The position numbers and the translations under genes are program-made. A stretch of 64,000 nucleotides of DNA. Origin: Pseudoalteromonas arabiensis. Lineage in GTDB: Bacteria > Pseudomonadota > Gammaproteobacteria > Enterobacterales > Alteromonadaceae. Every line of letters begins with the position of its first letter. Position 1 is the first letter of the stretch. Location: positions 248,001 through 312,000 of the forward strand of contig NZ_LRUF01000021.1 in the NCBI RefSeq assembly GCF_001550155.1, read 5' to 3'. The notes below the pieces were generated by a model. The model was not told where the DNA came from. It ran no database searches and saw only the letters and a list, made by a program, of their open reading frames with translations. Positions 37,849-46,856 of this stretch are shown piece by piece.

Positions 37849-38739
37849 ATGGCTAAATTAACAATAGGATTTATTGGTTTAGGCAACATGGGTGGCCCGA
37901 TGGCGGCAAACCTTGTTAATGCAGGTCACACAGTTCGTGTGTTTGACTTAAATAAAACAGCAGTCAGTGAACTTGCCGATAAAGGTGCGGTTGCTGCAAA
38001 TGATGCAGCTGAGTGTGCTATTGGCGCTGATATTTTTATCAGTATGCTACCAGCAAGTAAGCATGTTAAGTCGCTTTACTTAGGTGAAACGGGTCTTATC
38101 AACTTACTTGATAGCAAAACCCTAGTCATTGACTGCTCAACCATTGATGCAGAATCAGCGCGTCAAGTGGGTAGCGAACTTGCTCAAAAAGGCATTGATT
38201 TTGTTGATGCGCCGGTATCAGGTGGTGTTGCAGGTGCAACAGCGGGTACTTTAACCTTTATCGTTGGTGGTGAGCAAAGCCATTTTGAAAAAGCTAAGCT
38301 TGCTTTAGTTGATATGGGTAAAAACATCTTCCATGCTGGTGATATTGGCGCTGGCCAAGTGGCAAAAATCTGTAACAACATGCTTCTGAGCATTTTAATG
38401 GCAGGTACTAGTGAAGCCCTGCAAATGGGGATTAACAATGGGCTTGATCCAAAAGTGTTAAGCGACATTATGACTGCCAGCTCTGGTCGTAACTGGACAC
38501 TTGAGCTTTACAACCCATGCCCTGGTGTAATGGAAACGGCGCCAGCAAGTAATGATTATAAACCTGGCTTCATGGTTGATTTAATGGCTAAAGATTTAGG
38601 CCTTGCTATGGAAGCGGCTCAACAAAGTAATTCATCTACCCCAATGGGGTCAATGGCGAAGAATCTATACACTATGCTTCAGCATCAAGGTGCAGGTAGT
38701 GATGATTTTAGCGCTATTTTTAAATTATTCTCGAAGTAG
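37849..38739 (+). CDS. mmsB: 3-hydroxyisobutyrate dehydrogenase
   Basis: 296 residues, beta-hydroxyacid dehydrogenase family. The N-terminal Rossmann motif is GFIGLGNMGGPMAANLVNAG, the substrate loop is DAPVSGGVAGATAGTL, and GQVAKICNNML carries the catalytic Lys. It oxidises 3-hydroxyisobutyrate to methylmalonate semialdehyde for MmsA. It corresponds to ivdF of the operon. Confidence 0.94.
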   Translation: MAKLTIGFIGLGNMGGPMAANLVNAGHTVRVFDLNKTAVSELADKGAVAANDAAECAIGADIFISMLPASKHVKSLYLGETGLINLLDSKTLVIDCSTIDAESARQVGSELAQKGIDFVDAPVSGGVAGATAGTLTFIVGGEQSHFEKAKLALVDMGKNIFHAGDIGAGQVAKICNNMLLSILMAGTSEALQMGINNGLDPKVLSDIMTASSGRNWTLELYNPCPGVMETAPASNDYKPGFMVDLMAKDLGLAMEAAQQSNSSTPMGSMAKNLYTMLQHQGAGSDDFSAIFKLFSK

Positions 38740-38748
38740 GAGTTTGTT

Positions 38749-39510
38749 GTGGAAGTTAAAAACAACAACATTGTAATTACTGGTGGTGCGCAAGGTTTAG
38801 GCTTTGCGATGGCTGAAAAATTTGCATCGCTTGGCGCGAACATCGCCCTTATCGATATGCAACAAGACGTACTTGATACTGCAGTATCAGCGCTTGCTAA
38901 GCATGGCACAAAAGTGATGGCGTATGCTGCTAATGTGACCGATGAAGACGCTGTGGTAGCAACGTTTAACACGATTAACAAAGACTTTGGTCATATTGGT
39001 GTGTTAATTAATAACGCAGGTATCTTACGCGATGGTATGTTTATCAAAGCAAAAGAAGGCAAAGTGGTTGATAAAATGTCGTTGGCTCAGTTTCAATCTG
39101 TAATTGATGTTAACCTAACCGGTGTATTCTTAGCCGGTCGTGAAGCTGCAAGCCACATGATTGAGTCTGGCAAAGGCGGCGTTATCGTTAATATGTCGAG
39201 TGTTGCCCGTGCTGGTAACATTGGCCAAACTAACTATGCAGCGTCTAAAGCCGGTGTTGTTGCGATGACAACGGGTTGGGCGAAAGAATTAGGTCGCTTT
39301 GGTATCCGTGTTGGTGCAATCGCACCAGGTGTTATCCGCACTGCGATGACAGATGCAATGAAACCAGAAGCAAAACAACGCATGATGGCGGTAACGCCAG
39401 TGGGTCGTTTTGGTGAAGCACAAGAAATTGCCCAAACAGCACAGTACATTGTAGAAAACGACTTCTTTACCGGTCGTGTTGTAGAAATTGACGGTGGTAT
39501 AAGACTTTAA
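38749..39510 (+). CDS. ivdG: SDR-family 3-hydroxyacyl-CoA dehydrogenase
   Basis: 253 residues starting at GTG with TAGGAG upstream. TGGAQGLGF is the NAD(P)-binding loop, NNAGILRDGM the second motif, and S-x(n)-YAASK the catalytic Tyr/Lys. It is FabG-like in sequence, but as the last gene of the ivd operon it probably oxidises 2-methyl-3-hydroxybutyryl-CoA from isoleucine, handing the product to IvdA. Confidence 0.88.
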   Translation: MEVKNNNIVITGGAQGLGFAMAEKFASLGANIALIDMQQDVLDTAVSALAKHGTKVMAYAANVTDEDAVVATFNTINKDFGHIGVLINNAGILRDGMFIKAKEGKVVDKMSLAQFQSVIDVNLTGVFLAGREAASHMIESGKGGVIVNMSSVARAGNIGQTNYAASKAGVVAMTTGWAKELGRFGIRVGAIAPGVIRTAMTDAMKPEAKQRMMAVTPVGRFGEAQEIAQTAQYIVENDFFTGRVVEIDGGIRL

Positions 39511-39534
39511 TTTCAACTACCCATTGAGTCCCAA

Positions 39535-39563
39535 AACGGTAAGCTTTGCTTGCCGTTTTTTTG
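39535..39563 (+). terminator. Terminator of the ivd operon
   Basis: AACGGTAAGC and GCTTGCCGTT pair (one G-T) around TTT and are followed by a run of T, about 25 bases after the ivdG stop. Confidence 0.88.
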
Positions 39564-39657
39564 CTTTAAGTCGCAACAAACCTTAATTTAACTCAGCCCT
39601 TGTAATTAACTTTCCTACATTCAATAATTAAAGTCGTTTTCTACCTTGAGAGATGCA

Positions 39658-41481
39658 GTGAATTCCAAACAAATCCGCAATTTTTATATCAATGAAGAAC
39701 AGTCTGTTTATTTGCTGTCTCACCATGATGCTAAAAAGCACCGCCAATGGCTTAACATTTGTATTAAACAGCTAACCTTGCTTGGTTACAGCGATGTTGA
39801 ATTGATTGGTTCTGGTGCATTTGGCTTTGTATTTGCGGGTATTGATGACGAAGGTATGCCTTGGGTCTTTAAGTTTTCACGCATAACCCTTGCGCAGAGT
39901 GTACGTGACCGTTTAGAAGACGAAGCCTACATGCTCTCGCAAGTGCATAATCCGCTCGTGCCAAAATTTTATGCTTTTGAGCGCATTAAAAAGCAAGGCA
40001 TTTTAATGATGGAGCGCGCCCTAGGTGAAGACTTAGAAAAAATCTCCATCAAACAGGGGCGTTTTAGCGCAGCGAAAATCATGGCGCTGGCGCTTAAGCT
40101 TCGCAATGTTCTTATTGACTTACGCGAACACAAAAACGGCATCAGCCCGCAACCGATTGTACATGGTGATATTAAACCTTCTAACATTGTTTATGATGAA
40201 CAAACTAATAAATTGTCGTTGGTAGACTGGGGCAGCTCTGTTTATGCGCAAATAGACGCTGAAGGGAATCCGGTTGCCAGCAATTTTATGGATCTTATGT
40301 CTGCTGATATAAGCACCACGAATGCACGCATGGGTGATGTGTATTTTATTGGTGATGAGCAAATGTCAGGTGGACAGTCCTCGCCACGATTTGATGAGCA
40401 AGGTGTCGCCTCAACTCTTTATGCACTGGCCTCTGCCCAATCTTGCCGATTTGGTGCTGCGGTTATTCCGGCTACAAGCCTAAATTTACCTATGGAGCTT
40501 GCACGAGTTATTGACGGTATGCTTTCAAAAAATAAGGCCACTCGCGATAGTGCGGGTGATTATTTTATGCGTAACATGCCTACAATGGCCAAAGCTTACT
40601 TACCTGAGCTGCCCCGTAAACTAATTCGACCTTATATTCCTTATTGGTTTAGTGAGTTTGATGAGCACCCAGATACGGTTGTTTATAGCTCGCGTAAGCA
40701 ATTTTTACGACAAGCCGACCATAATCAACAACTACTTGATGTAAACGATGCCCAGCTCGATAGGTACTACAAAGAATTTTTATTTGATACCGGCGACACC
40801 GAAAAAGCATTTTTAGCCTCGATTAGCCGGCTAGCAAAGTACCCAGTAGTAGGGGGTCTGAGTTTTCACTGGAAAGAAAACTCACTGTTTGTTGAATCAT
40901 CGCTGATTCTGCATGATGAAACACTCGGCACTGCCTTTACAGATGCGATTAACAACACCGTCATGCTTGCCCAAGGGATTGAACAAAAAGGTCTATTTAA
41001 ATGTTGCTTATTTGATGCCCGTAAGACCATTCAGCTAGAACGGGATGGCACTGGCGCATTTAAATTTGAACATTTACCTGAACTTGATTATGAAGTGATG
41101 GATGTACAAGCCTCAGATGTAACCAGACCACACTCTTACTTTGAAGATGGTAAAGATCCTGATGAGCAATTGCAGCTCCCAAAAAAGGTTATAAAGTGCG
41201 TATTTGAGCTAAACCAAATACACCATACGGGGTGTATCATTTTTGAGGCGTTGCCAGATAGGATGAAGATACACCACTACTATCGACTATTAGATGCCAG
41301 TAAAGAGCCTGAATTTAAACGTTTGCTAAGTAAGTTGATGCAATATGCGGTAAGTATAACTGATGTAGGTGTAGCTGGCTTTATGAAACTACCTTACAAA
41401 AATACCCGTGAATTTGATTTATGTGCTAAACAAGCCGATGAGTTTTATCCACGAGATCCAAAAAGAATTTTGATGGAATGA
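39658..41481 (+). CDS. Eukaryotic-like protein kinase with novel C-terminal region
   Basis: 607 residues from GTG 39658, chosen because GAGAG lies five bases upstream; an in-frame TTG at 39646 is the alternative. The kinase core covers about 45-300. It has the glycine loop IGSGAFGFVF, the ATP-Lys in VFKFSR, HGDIKPSNIV in place of HRD, and VDWGS in place of DFG. The second half (about 320-607) matches nothing I recognise, has mixed alpha/beta character and no membrane helix. Being cytosolic and monocistronic, it offers no hint of targets beyond lying after the ivd operon. Confidence 0.82.
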   Translation: MNSKQIRNFYINEEQSVYLLSHHDAKKHRQWLNICIKQLTLLGYSDVELIGSGAFGFVFAGIDDEGMPWVFKFSRITLAQSVRDRLEDEAYMLSQVHNPLVPKFYAFERIKKQGILMMERALGEDLEKISIKQGRFSAAKIMALALKLRNVLIDLREHKNGISPQPIVHGDIKPSNIVYDEQTNKLSLVDWGSSVYAQIDAEGNPVASNFMDLMSADISTTNARMGDVYFIGDEQMSGGQSSPRFDEQGVASTLYALASAQSCRFGAAVIPATSLNLPMELARVIDGMLSKNKATRDSAGDYFMRNMPTMAKAYLPELPRKLIRPYIPYWFSEFDEHPDTVVYSSRKQFLRQADHNQQLLDVNDAQLDRYYKEFLFDTGDTEKAFLASISRLAKYPVVGGLSFHWKENSLFVESSLILHDETLGTAFTDAINNTVMLAQGIEQKGLFKCCLFDARKTIQLERDGTGAFKFEHLPELDYEVMDVQASDVTRPHSYFEDGKDPDEQLQLPKKVIKCVFELNQIHHTGCIIFEALPDRMKIHHYYRLLDASKEPEFKRLLSKLMQYAVSITDVGVAGFMKLPYKNTREFDLCAKQADEFYPRDPKRILME

Positions 41482-41737
41482 GTTCTTTAATTAAGACTCA
41501 TTGTAAACGGTTAGAAAATATAACTTTCCAAAATAAAAATATAGAACAAGCATTTATTTTTAGAGATAGATTGTTTTTTAGTAAGTAAAATATTGTCACT
41601 TTTTGTACACGCGCGATAATCGTGGTTTAATGCAAGCAGCTAATTTCAAAAAAATTTTGAAATTAGCTAAATCAAAAAGCTAAGCATTACTCGCTTCAAC
41701 CTGCCATTTTAGGTGAAATCCAGCTTAAGGAAGAGTT

Positions 41738-42535
41738 GTGGAAATAATCGAAGAAAATAAACTAGAAGAACTATTAAGGCTTGCGGCAGATGAACCTGCT
41801 CATCGGCCACAATTTTGTGAAACCTTACTTAATTCAAACGTGTTTTTACTGGGTGCTACAGAACAAGTAGAAGCTTATGGGCATAACAATCTTGAAGCTG
41901 GTAGTCACATTCAAATACAACACTGGCAAAGAGCCGATGGCTTATCTGTAATCCCGTTTTTTTCGTCTTTAGAAGTGCTTCAGAAATCCATTGATACTGA
42001 ACAGTCGTATTTGATGCTGCCAGCCCGCTCTTTATTTGAAATGACACAAGGAGCTACATTATTCCTCAATCCTAAGTCAAAGTATGGTAAAGAGTTTTTA
42101 CCACAGGAAGTGGCTCAGCTATTAACCACAGGTATTAGTCAATCTCCTGTACAAAGAGTTGTTGAGGAAGAAACAAAAGTCCTACTGGGAGAGCCCGCTA
42201 ATTATCCTCATAAAATGATTGACTCTTTAATTCAGTTATTCGCAAAGCATAGAAATGTGAATAGCGCCTACCTTGCTTTAATGCACGATAAATCCGTTGA
42301 TGAAAAGCCGCATTTAATTATTGGCATTGAAACAGATGGTGACGCTAAAAAAGTGATAACAGAAGCAGGCTCTGTCGCCATAGATACATTACCTAAAGGT
42401 GAATCAATAGATTTTTATCAAATCAAAGAAAATGACTCTGGTTTGAGTGAGTTTTTGCTTACTCAAATTAAGCCCTTTTATGAGAAAAGATGGGGAACGA
42501 AACTTTGTTCTACGCTTGGCTCAGGCAAGGCATAA
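41738..42535 (+). CDS. SseB-like protein (enhanced serine sensitivity family)
   Basis: 265 residues from GTG 41738 with AAGGAAG upstream. The N-terminal half (ELLRLAADEPAHRPQFCETL ... VIPFFSSLEVLQKSI ... YLMLPARSLFEMTQGATLFLNP) matches the SseB N-domain, and the C-terminal half (VLLGEPANYPHKMIDSLIQLF) matches the SseB C-domain. In E. coli SseB affects serine sensitivity; the biochemical role is unknown, and related proteins occur near type III/VI secretion loci. None is seen here. Confidence 0.8.
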   Translation: MEIIEENKLEELLRLAADEPAHRPQFCETLLNSNVFLLGATEQVEAYGHNNLEAGSHIQIQHWQRADGLSVIPFFSSLEVLQKSIDTEQSYLMLPARSLFEMTQGATLFLNPKSKYGKEFLPQEVAQLLTTGISQSPVQRVVEEETKVLLGEPANYPHKMIDSLIQLFAKHRNVNSAYLALMHDKSVDEKPHLIIGIETDGDAKKVITEAGSVAIDTLPKGESIDFYQIKENDSGLSEFLLTQIKPFYEKRWGTKLCSTLGSGKA

Positions 42536-42599
42536 AACTCTTTGGTATTTAATTACTTAGTTATTGCACAATGTGATGTTTAGTTAATCGTGAGGGATT

Positions 42600-42935
42600 A
42601 TGAAAAAGTTTATTTTACTGGTTTTAGCTGTGCTTACTCTGACTTCTTGTAGCAAGCCTTTGCCAGCGGATAAGTTATCTTACGTAGGTGAGTGGGAAAG
42701 CAAAGAAATGTATTTGCTTATCCTCCAAGATGGAACAGTGGTATATGAGAGGGTTCAGGATGGAGGGGCAACATCCATAAACGCGCCGTTAAAAGAGTTT
42801 AGAGGAGATGACTTTGTAGTAGGAGTCGCTTTTTTAACCACTAATTTCGATGTAACAGAAGTACCACACTTGGTTGATGACCAATGGGTAATGGTTGTTG
42901 ATGGCGTGAGGCTAACAAAAAACCAAGGTTATTAG
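42600..42935 (+). CDS. Small lipoprotein of unknown function
   Basis: 111 residues with a type II signal peptide (MKKFILLVLAVLTLTSC, lipobox LTSC). The mature part is a small beta-rich domain (YVGEWESKEMYLLILQDGTVVYERV) that resembles lipocalin-like periplasmic sensors. Ser after the lipid Cys suggests outer-membrane sorting. GAGGGA precedes the ATG. Confidence 0.7.
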   Translation: MKKFILLVLAVLTLTSCSKPLPADKLSYVGEWESKEMYLLILQDGTVVYERVQDGGATSINAPLKEFRGDDFVVGVAFLTTNFDVTEVPHLVDDQWVMVVDGVRLTKNQGY

Positions 42936-43055
42936 AAATTGCTGTAAATATTAATAGGAATTTACTTAAATAATTAATAGTCGGGTGTTTTTTATTAAAG
43001 AGATTCTTACTTTAGAAGCGTGTACTTACGATATTTAGCTTTTTAAAGGGATGTT

Positions 43056-44153
43056 ATGAATAAATTATTATTTTTTATTGTTTTTTTCGTTATTAGTAAT
43101 GCTCAAGCAGCTGACGCGACTTATTTCTCAGAATTAAAAGCCGAGCTTGATCAGGCTGTACCAAAGATTTTAGATAAGCATAAAGCCCCAGGTGTGGCCA
43201 TTGCCTTTGTTCAAGGCGAAGAGGTTACCGGATTTCTTTCTTATGGCTTTGCTGATATTGAAAGTCAAAAAGCGATTACAGAGAATACCATGTTTAATGT
43301 GGGCTCAATATCAAAAGTAGTAACTTCGTGGGGGGTTATGCAGTTGGTTGAGCAAGGTAAAGTTGAACTTGATAAACCAATAAATAATTATTTAAAACGC
43401 TGGAAGATACCTAAGTCTGAATTTGGAACAGAAAATGTAACGTTAAGAAATGTTCTGTCGCATACATCTGGCTTGTCTCTCGGTCCTTATTTTGGCTGGG
43501 GCTCACCGACTGATGTTCCTTCGATCGTTGATTCATTAAATGGCAAGAATAATGGTGCAGGCGATGTAAAATTAATACATACACCAAATACAAAATGGTC
43601 ATACTCAGGGGGTGGGTACTCTATTGTTCAGTTACTCATAGAAGATGTATCGGGCTTAAGTTTTGAAGACTATATGCAGAAAAATGTACTTGAGCCGCTC
43701 GGAATGAATAACTCAACATTTAATGTAACACCTGCTGTTATGAGTAAGTCAGCAACACCGTATGATGAAAATGCCAAGAAAACATCCATGATCTACTTTG
43801 CTGAGCAAGCCGCTGCGGGTTTACAAACAACTGCTATTGATTTAGCACGATTTAATTTAGCCGTGCTTAAAAATAAGGAAAATAAATACAATGGCTACCG
43901 TCTTATATCACAAGTTCTAATTACAGAAATGATTACACCTGTAGCAAACACGGGGGGGCGCTGGAGTATGAGTTATGTTGTCGATTCAGAAAATAAAAGT
44001 TTAGGGTTCGCTGGATTTAATCAAGGTTGGATAGCCTTAACACGGTCGATTACAGACCAAAATAGAGGCTACGTCATACTTACCAATAGCAGCATAGGAG
44101 GCGTTAGTAATGATATTGATAGTCTTATTTTATCTAAACTGCGCAAGTCTTAA
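43056..44153 (+). CDS. Exported serine hydrolase (class C beta-lactamase / penicillin-binding-like)
   Basis: 365 residues with a signal peptide ending at NAQA (about residue 18). The SxxK motif is SISK (Ser84-Lys87) and the YxN-equivalent is YSGGG. A third HTG-type motif is not certain; GFNQG near the end may occupy its place. Such AmpC-fold enzymes include esterases, D-aminopeptidases and PBP4*-like proteins. True AmpC carries YAN and KTG, which are not seen here, so antibiotic resistance is not the likely role. Confidence 0.82.
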   Translation: MNKLLFFIVFFVISNAQAADATYFSELKAELDQAVPKILDKHKAPGVAIAFVQGEEVTGFLSYGFADIESQKAITENTMFNVGSISKVVTSWGVMQLVEQGKVELDKPINNYLKRWKIPKSEFGTENVTLRNVLSHTSGLSLGPYFGWGSPTDVPSIVDSLNGKNNGAGDVKLIHTPNTKWSYSGGGYSIVQLLIEDVSGLSFEDYMQKNVLEPLGMNNSTFNVTPAVMSKSATPYDENAKKTSMIYFAEQAAAGLQTTAIDLARFNLAVLKNKENKYNGYRLISQVLITEMITPVANTGGRWSMSYVVDSENKSLGFAGFNQGWIALTRSITDQNRGYVILTNSSIGGVSNDIDSLILSKLRKS

Positions 44154-44284
44154 AAGTGAGTAGTTTATGGCAACTAAGCTTACTTAATAGGTATTTTTGA
44201 TATTTAATAAGGTGGTTATGTTGAAAAGCATAGAGGTAAGAACAATCTACTTAGTATAGAACTCAATTTTAGGGAGTCGTACTG

Positions 44285-44497
44285 ATGAATCAATTAACTG
44301 AAAAAACGATTGCATGTCCATATTGTGGAGAACATATAGATGTTTTACTTGACCCCGCAGACTTAAATCAACAATACATCGAAGATTGCCAAGTTTGTTG
44401 TAAGCCAATAAATTTTTTAGTTTTTGAAAACAGTGATGAAGAACTTTCCGTTACTGTATCAAGCGATGATGAAAGTTGTGGCTTTTCTAACTATTAA
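44285..44497 (+). CDS. CPXCG-motif cysteine-rich mini-protein
   Basis: 70 residues. CPYCGEHIDVLLDPAD and CQVCCKPINF carry two CxxC pairs that form a probable zinc ribbon. This matches a small gammaproteobacterial family named for the CPxCG motif; no function is known. The acidic C-terminal tail (NSDEELSVTVSSDDES) is typical. Confidence 0.85.
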   Translation: MNQLTEKTIACPYCGEHIDVLLDPADLNQQYIEDCQVCCKPINFLVFENSDEELSVTVSSDDESCGFSNY

Positions 44498-44530
44498 AAA
44501 ATGAAATACTAAGATTTCTAATTCATTAAA

Positions 44531-44562
44531 TATTAAAACCTGCGAGATGGCAGGTTTTAATA
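44531..44562. terminator. Convergent terminator
   Basis: TTAAAACCTGC / GCAGGTTTTAA with loop GAGATG, between the Cys-rich gene and gloA. It extends as A/T pairs on both sides. Confidence 0.85.
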
Positions 44563-44572
44563 TAAGGTTTTC

Positions 44573-45103
44573 TTATTTGTGATCTTCAATTATCTCAGTG
44601 ATCCCTTCAGCTGAGAGTATTTCTATCCAATAACCATCTGGGTCTTTAATAAAGGCTAGGCCTTTCATAGAGCCATCGTCAGGCTTTTTTACAAACTCAA
44701 CATCGTATTTTGCAAAGCGCTCGCATGCTGCGTAAACGTCTGGCACGCTAATACCGATATGACCAAAGCCTTTTGGTTCATCATTACCACTATGGTACCC
44801 AGCAAAGCTCTCGTCGTTTTCTGTGCCCCAATTATGTGTAAGCTCGATAAGAGCAGGGCGACGAAACACCCACTGTGCTTTTTCCTTATCGGTGCCTGTT
44901 GGCATGTCTTGCTCATAGCCTAAAAAGTACAGCGTAAACTCCATTTTAGGGAAGTCATATTTACCCAATAACTTCATGCCTAAAACGTTTTGGTAGAAGT
45001 CTAATGAAGGCTTTGGATCTTTAATCCGCAACATTGTTTGTTGCATTACGTAATCTTGCGTTGCATTTGCGATTTGTTCTGGTGACTCGTTGTAGTTAGA
45101 CAT
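44573..45103 (-). CDS. gloA: Lactoylglutathione lyase (glyoxalase I), long type
   Basis: 176 residues from ATG 45103, which has AAGGA at proper spacing; ATG 45109 lies too close to it. It converts the methylglyoxal-glutathione hemithioacetal to S-lactoylglutathione. [47 protein letters not shown] and [10 protein letters not shown] resemble the longer, human/yeast-like GLO1 much more than the ~135-residue E. coli GloA. The metal-binding His and Glu are kept. Confidence 0.92.
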   Translation of the reverse strand: MSNYNESPEQIANATQDYVMQQTMLRIKDPKPSLDFYQNVLGMKLLGKYDFPKMEFTLYFLGYEQDMPTGTDKEKAQWVFRRPALIELTHNWGTENDESFAGYHSGNDEPKGFGHIGISVPDVYAACERFAKYDVEFVKKPDDGSMKGLAFIKDPDGYWIEILSAEGITEIIEDHK

Positions 45104-45233
45104 ACACATCCTTTTTAACTCAAATTATTGATGATGTAATCAGTCTAACATAATCAGGTTGCCCTTAAATTAATAACAAATATTATTGACGTGTTTAGAT
45201 AGCACTTCAATTCTTAACTTACTAACTCACATA

Positions 45234-45256
45234 AAAAAACCGCCCAACAGGCGGCT
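45234..45256 (-). terminator. Terminator of the VF530 gene
   Basis: CCGCC / GGCGG with loop CAACA and seven T on the minus strand, 40 bases past the stop. Confidence 0.85.
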
Positions 45257-45295
45257 CATTTCAACTTATAGCTTAAAACTTACAGCTTTTGTCGA

Positions 45296-45712
45296 TCAAT
45301 TACCCCAAGGGTTACTCGCATTTGATCGCTGCTTACGCGCACGGGCTTTTTGCTTCGCTTCTTTTTTCTCATGAATGCGTTTTGCATCAGTAAAGCTAAG
45401 CTCACACGGTTCACCTGGTTTTTGATCAGCAGGGATCACACGATCGCGAGGTGGTAATTCGTAGTTTACATCGTCAGGGCGTGGTAAGTTTTTAAGACGA
45501 TACAAATAAAAATTCTCGACTTTTTCTTGTGCCCATTGGGTTTTACGTAAAAACTTAACCGCTGATTTAACATCTGGGTTATTCTTAAAGCAGTTCAAAC
45601 GCATATAGGCGTGGAGTAATTCCCAGCCATATTGTTCGACAAGCTCTATCACAACTTGCTCGATACCAACACCTTGCAGTGGGTTATTGCTGAAAATTTC
45701 TTTATTACTCAT
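45296..45712 (-). CDS. VF530 (DUF2132)-family protein
   Basis: 138 residues. The first ~75 residues (NNPLQGVGIEQVVIELVEQYGWELL ... KFLRKTQWAQEKVENFYL) match the VF530 family, a small helical fold proposed to bind DNA. A Lys/Arg-rich tail (EKKEAKQKARARKQR) follows, consistent with nucleic-acid binding. No partner gene is apparent. Confidence 0.85.
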   Translation of the reverse strand: MSNKEIFSNNPLQGVGIEQVVIELVEQYGWELLHAYMRLNCFKNNPDVKSAVKFLRKTQWAQEKVENFYLYRLKNLPRPDDVNYELPPRDRVIPADQKPGEPCELSFTDAKRIHEKKEAKQKARARKQRSNASNPWGN

Positions 45713-45730
45713 TAGGCTGTCCGGTATTAC

Positions 45731-45768
45731 AAAACTAGGGTAAGTATAATTGCCTTTACCCTAGTTTT
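45731..45768 (-). terminator. Terminator of acuI
   Basis: AAAACTAGGGTAA / TTACCCTAGTTTT, a perfect 13-bp stem with a 12-base loop, 35 bases after the acuI stop. Confidence 0.75.
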
Positions 45769-45802
45769 ATAGCTAACTTGCAAAGAATGTTTATATACGC
45801 GC

Positions 45803-46795
45803 CTATTCTTTACAATTAACCACTACACGGCCGCGAATTTCACCTTTTAATAGGGCTTCGGCATTGGCAACGGCATCAGAAAGTGGAATTTCTTGCGAAA
45901 TAGCATCGAGGTACTCAGCTTCTACTAACTCACTTAAACGTTGCCATGCTTCAATTCGGTCGGCTTTAGGGCGCATTACACTGTCTATTCCCATTAGACT
46001 AATGCCACGAAGGATAAATGGCGCTACCGTTGCCGGAAAGTCCATACCTTGTGCTAATCCACAGGCTGTTACAACACCACCGTATTTAATCGATGCACAC
46101 ACATTGGCAAGGGTGTGGCTACCAACAGAATCAATCGCGCCAGCAAATTGCTCTTTTGCGAGCGGTTTACCAGGTTTGGAGAATTCATCGCGAGATAGAA
46201 CGCGTTTTGCGCCTAGTTTTTTTAGGTGCTCTGCTTCATTCATTCGACCCGTTGTTGCAACTACATCAAAGCCAAGTTTATTTAATAAGTAGATAGCAAA
46301 ACTACCTACACCACCATTAGCACCGGTGACAAGTATTTCGCCGCTTTGTGGTGTGATACCTTGTTTTTCTAAGGCGATAATACTGAGCATTGCGGTATAA
46401 CCTGCTGTACCAATTTGCATTGCCTGTTTTGGTGTTAAATTAGCGGGTAGGGGGATAAGCCAGTCACTGTTCATAGACGCTTTTGAACTTAGACCACCTA
46501 AGTATTTTTCCCCAACACCAAAGCCATTTAACAGGACTTTATCATCAATTTTAAATTCATCGCTCTTAGACTCTGTCACTGTGCCTGCAAGGTCAATGCC
46601 TGGGATCATAGGAAATGTTCTTACCACAGGACCTTTACCTGTAATCGCTAAAGCATCTTTGTAATTTAACGTACTGTAGTCAACATCAATATTTACATCG
46701 TGCTGGTGAATGCTCTCTACAGGGAAATCTGTGTACTGGGCACGGTAGCCTTGATCATCTTTGTTGATAACTACCGATTTTACTGATGTTGTCAT
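45803..46795 (-). CDS. acuI: Acrylyl-CoA reductase AcuI / YhdH-type MDR oxidoreductase
   Basis: 330 residues, medium-chain dehydrogenase/reductase family without structural zinc. YSTLNYKDALAITGKGPVVR, PMIPGIDLAGTV, VTGANGGVGSFAIYLL (NADPH loop) and CGLAQGMDFPATVAPFILRG are YhdH/AcuI features. It reduces toxic acrylyl-CoA to propionyl-CoA, and in marine bacteria protects against acrylate from DMSP. It is probably controlled by the TetR protein next door; a palindrome lies just before its start. Confidence 0.9.
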   Translation of the reverse strand: MTTSVKSVVINKDDQGYRAQYTDFPVESIHQHDVNIDVDYSTLNYKDALAITGKGPVVRTFPMIPGIDLAGTVTESKSDEFKIDDKVLLNGFGVGEKYLGGLSSKASMNSDWLIPLPANLTPKQAMQIGTAGYTAMLSIIALEKQGITPQSGEILVTGANGGVGSFAIYLLNKLGFDVVATTGRMNEAEHLKKLGAKRVLSRDEFSKPGKPLAKEQFAGAIDSVGSHTLANVCASIKYGGVVTACGLAQGMDFPATVAPFILRGISLMGIDSVMRPKADRIEAWQRLSELVEAEYLDAISQEIPLSDAVANAEALLKGEIRGRVVVNCKE

Positions 46796-46808
46796 GTTGA
46801 CTCCTTTT

Positions 46809-46821
46809 AGACCGATCGTCT
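46809..46821. promoter_or_regulatory. Probable TetR operator before acuI
   Basis: AGAC-CGATC-GTCT, directly upstream of acuI and closely similar to the AGACC-GATT-GGTCT palindrome before the tetR gene. It overlaps the acuI leader. Confidence 0.6.
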
Positions 46822-46856
46822 TTTAATGGTTGAAATAAAACCGTATTAAAACGGCT

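Noticed and set aside
41477..41502. AATGAGT/ACTCATT inverted repeat at the kinase gene stop
   Set aside because: The stem needs bulges and no T-run follows, so it was not called a terminator.
43056..44153. AmpC beta-lactamase (resistance gene)
   Set aside because: It has SxxK, but the YAN and KTG motifs of true AmpC are not evident; a general serine hydrolase is the safer call.
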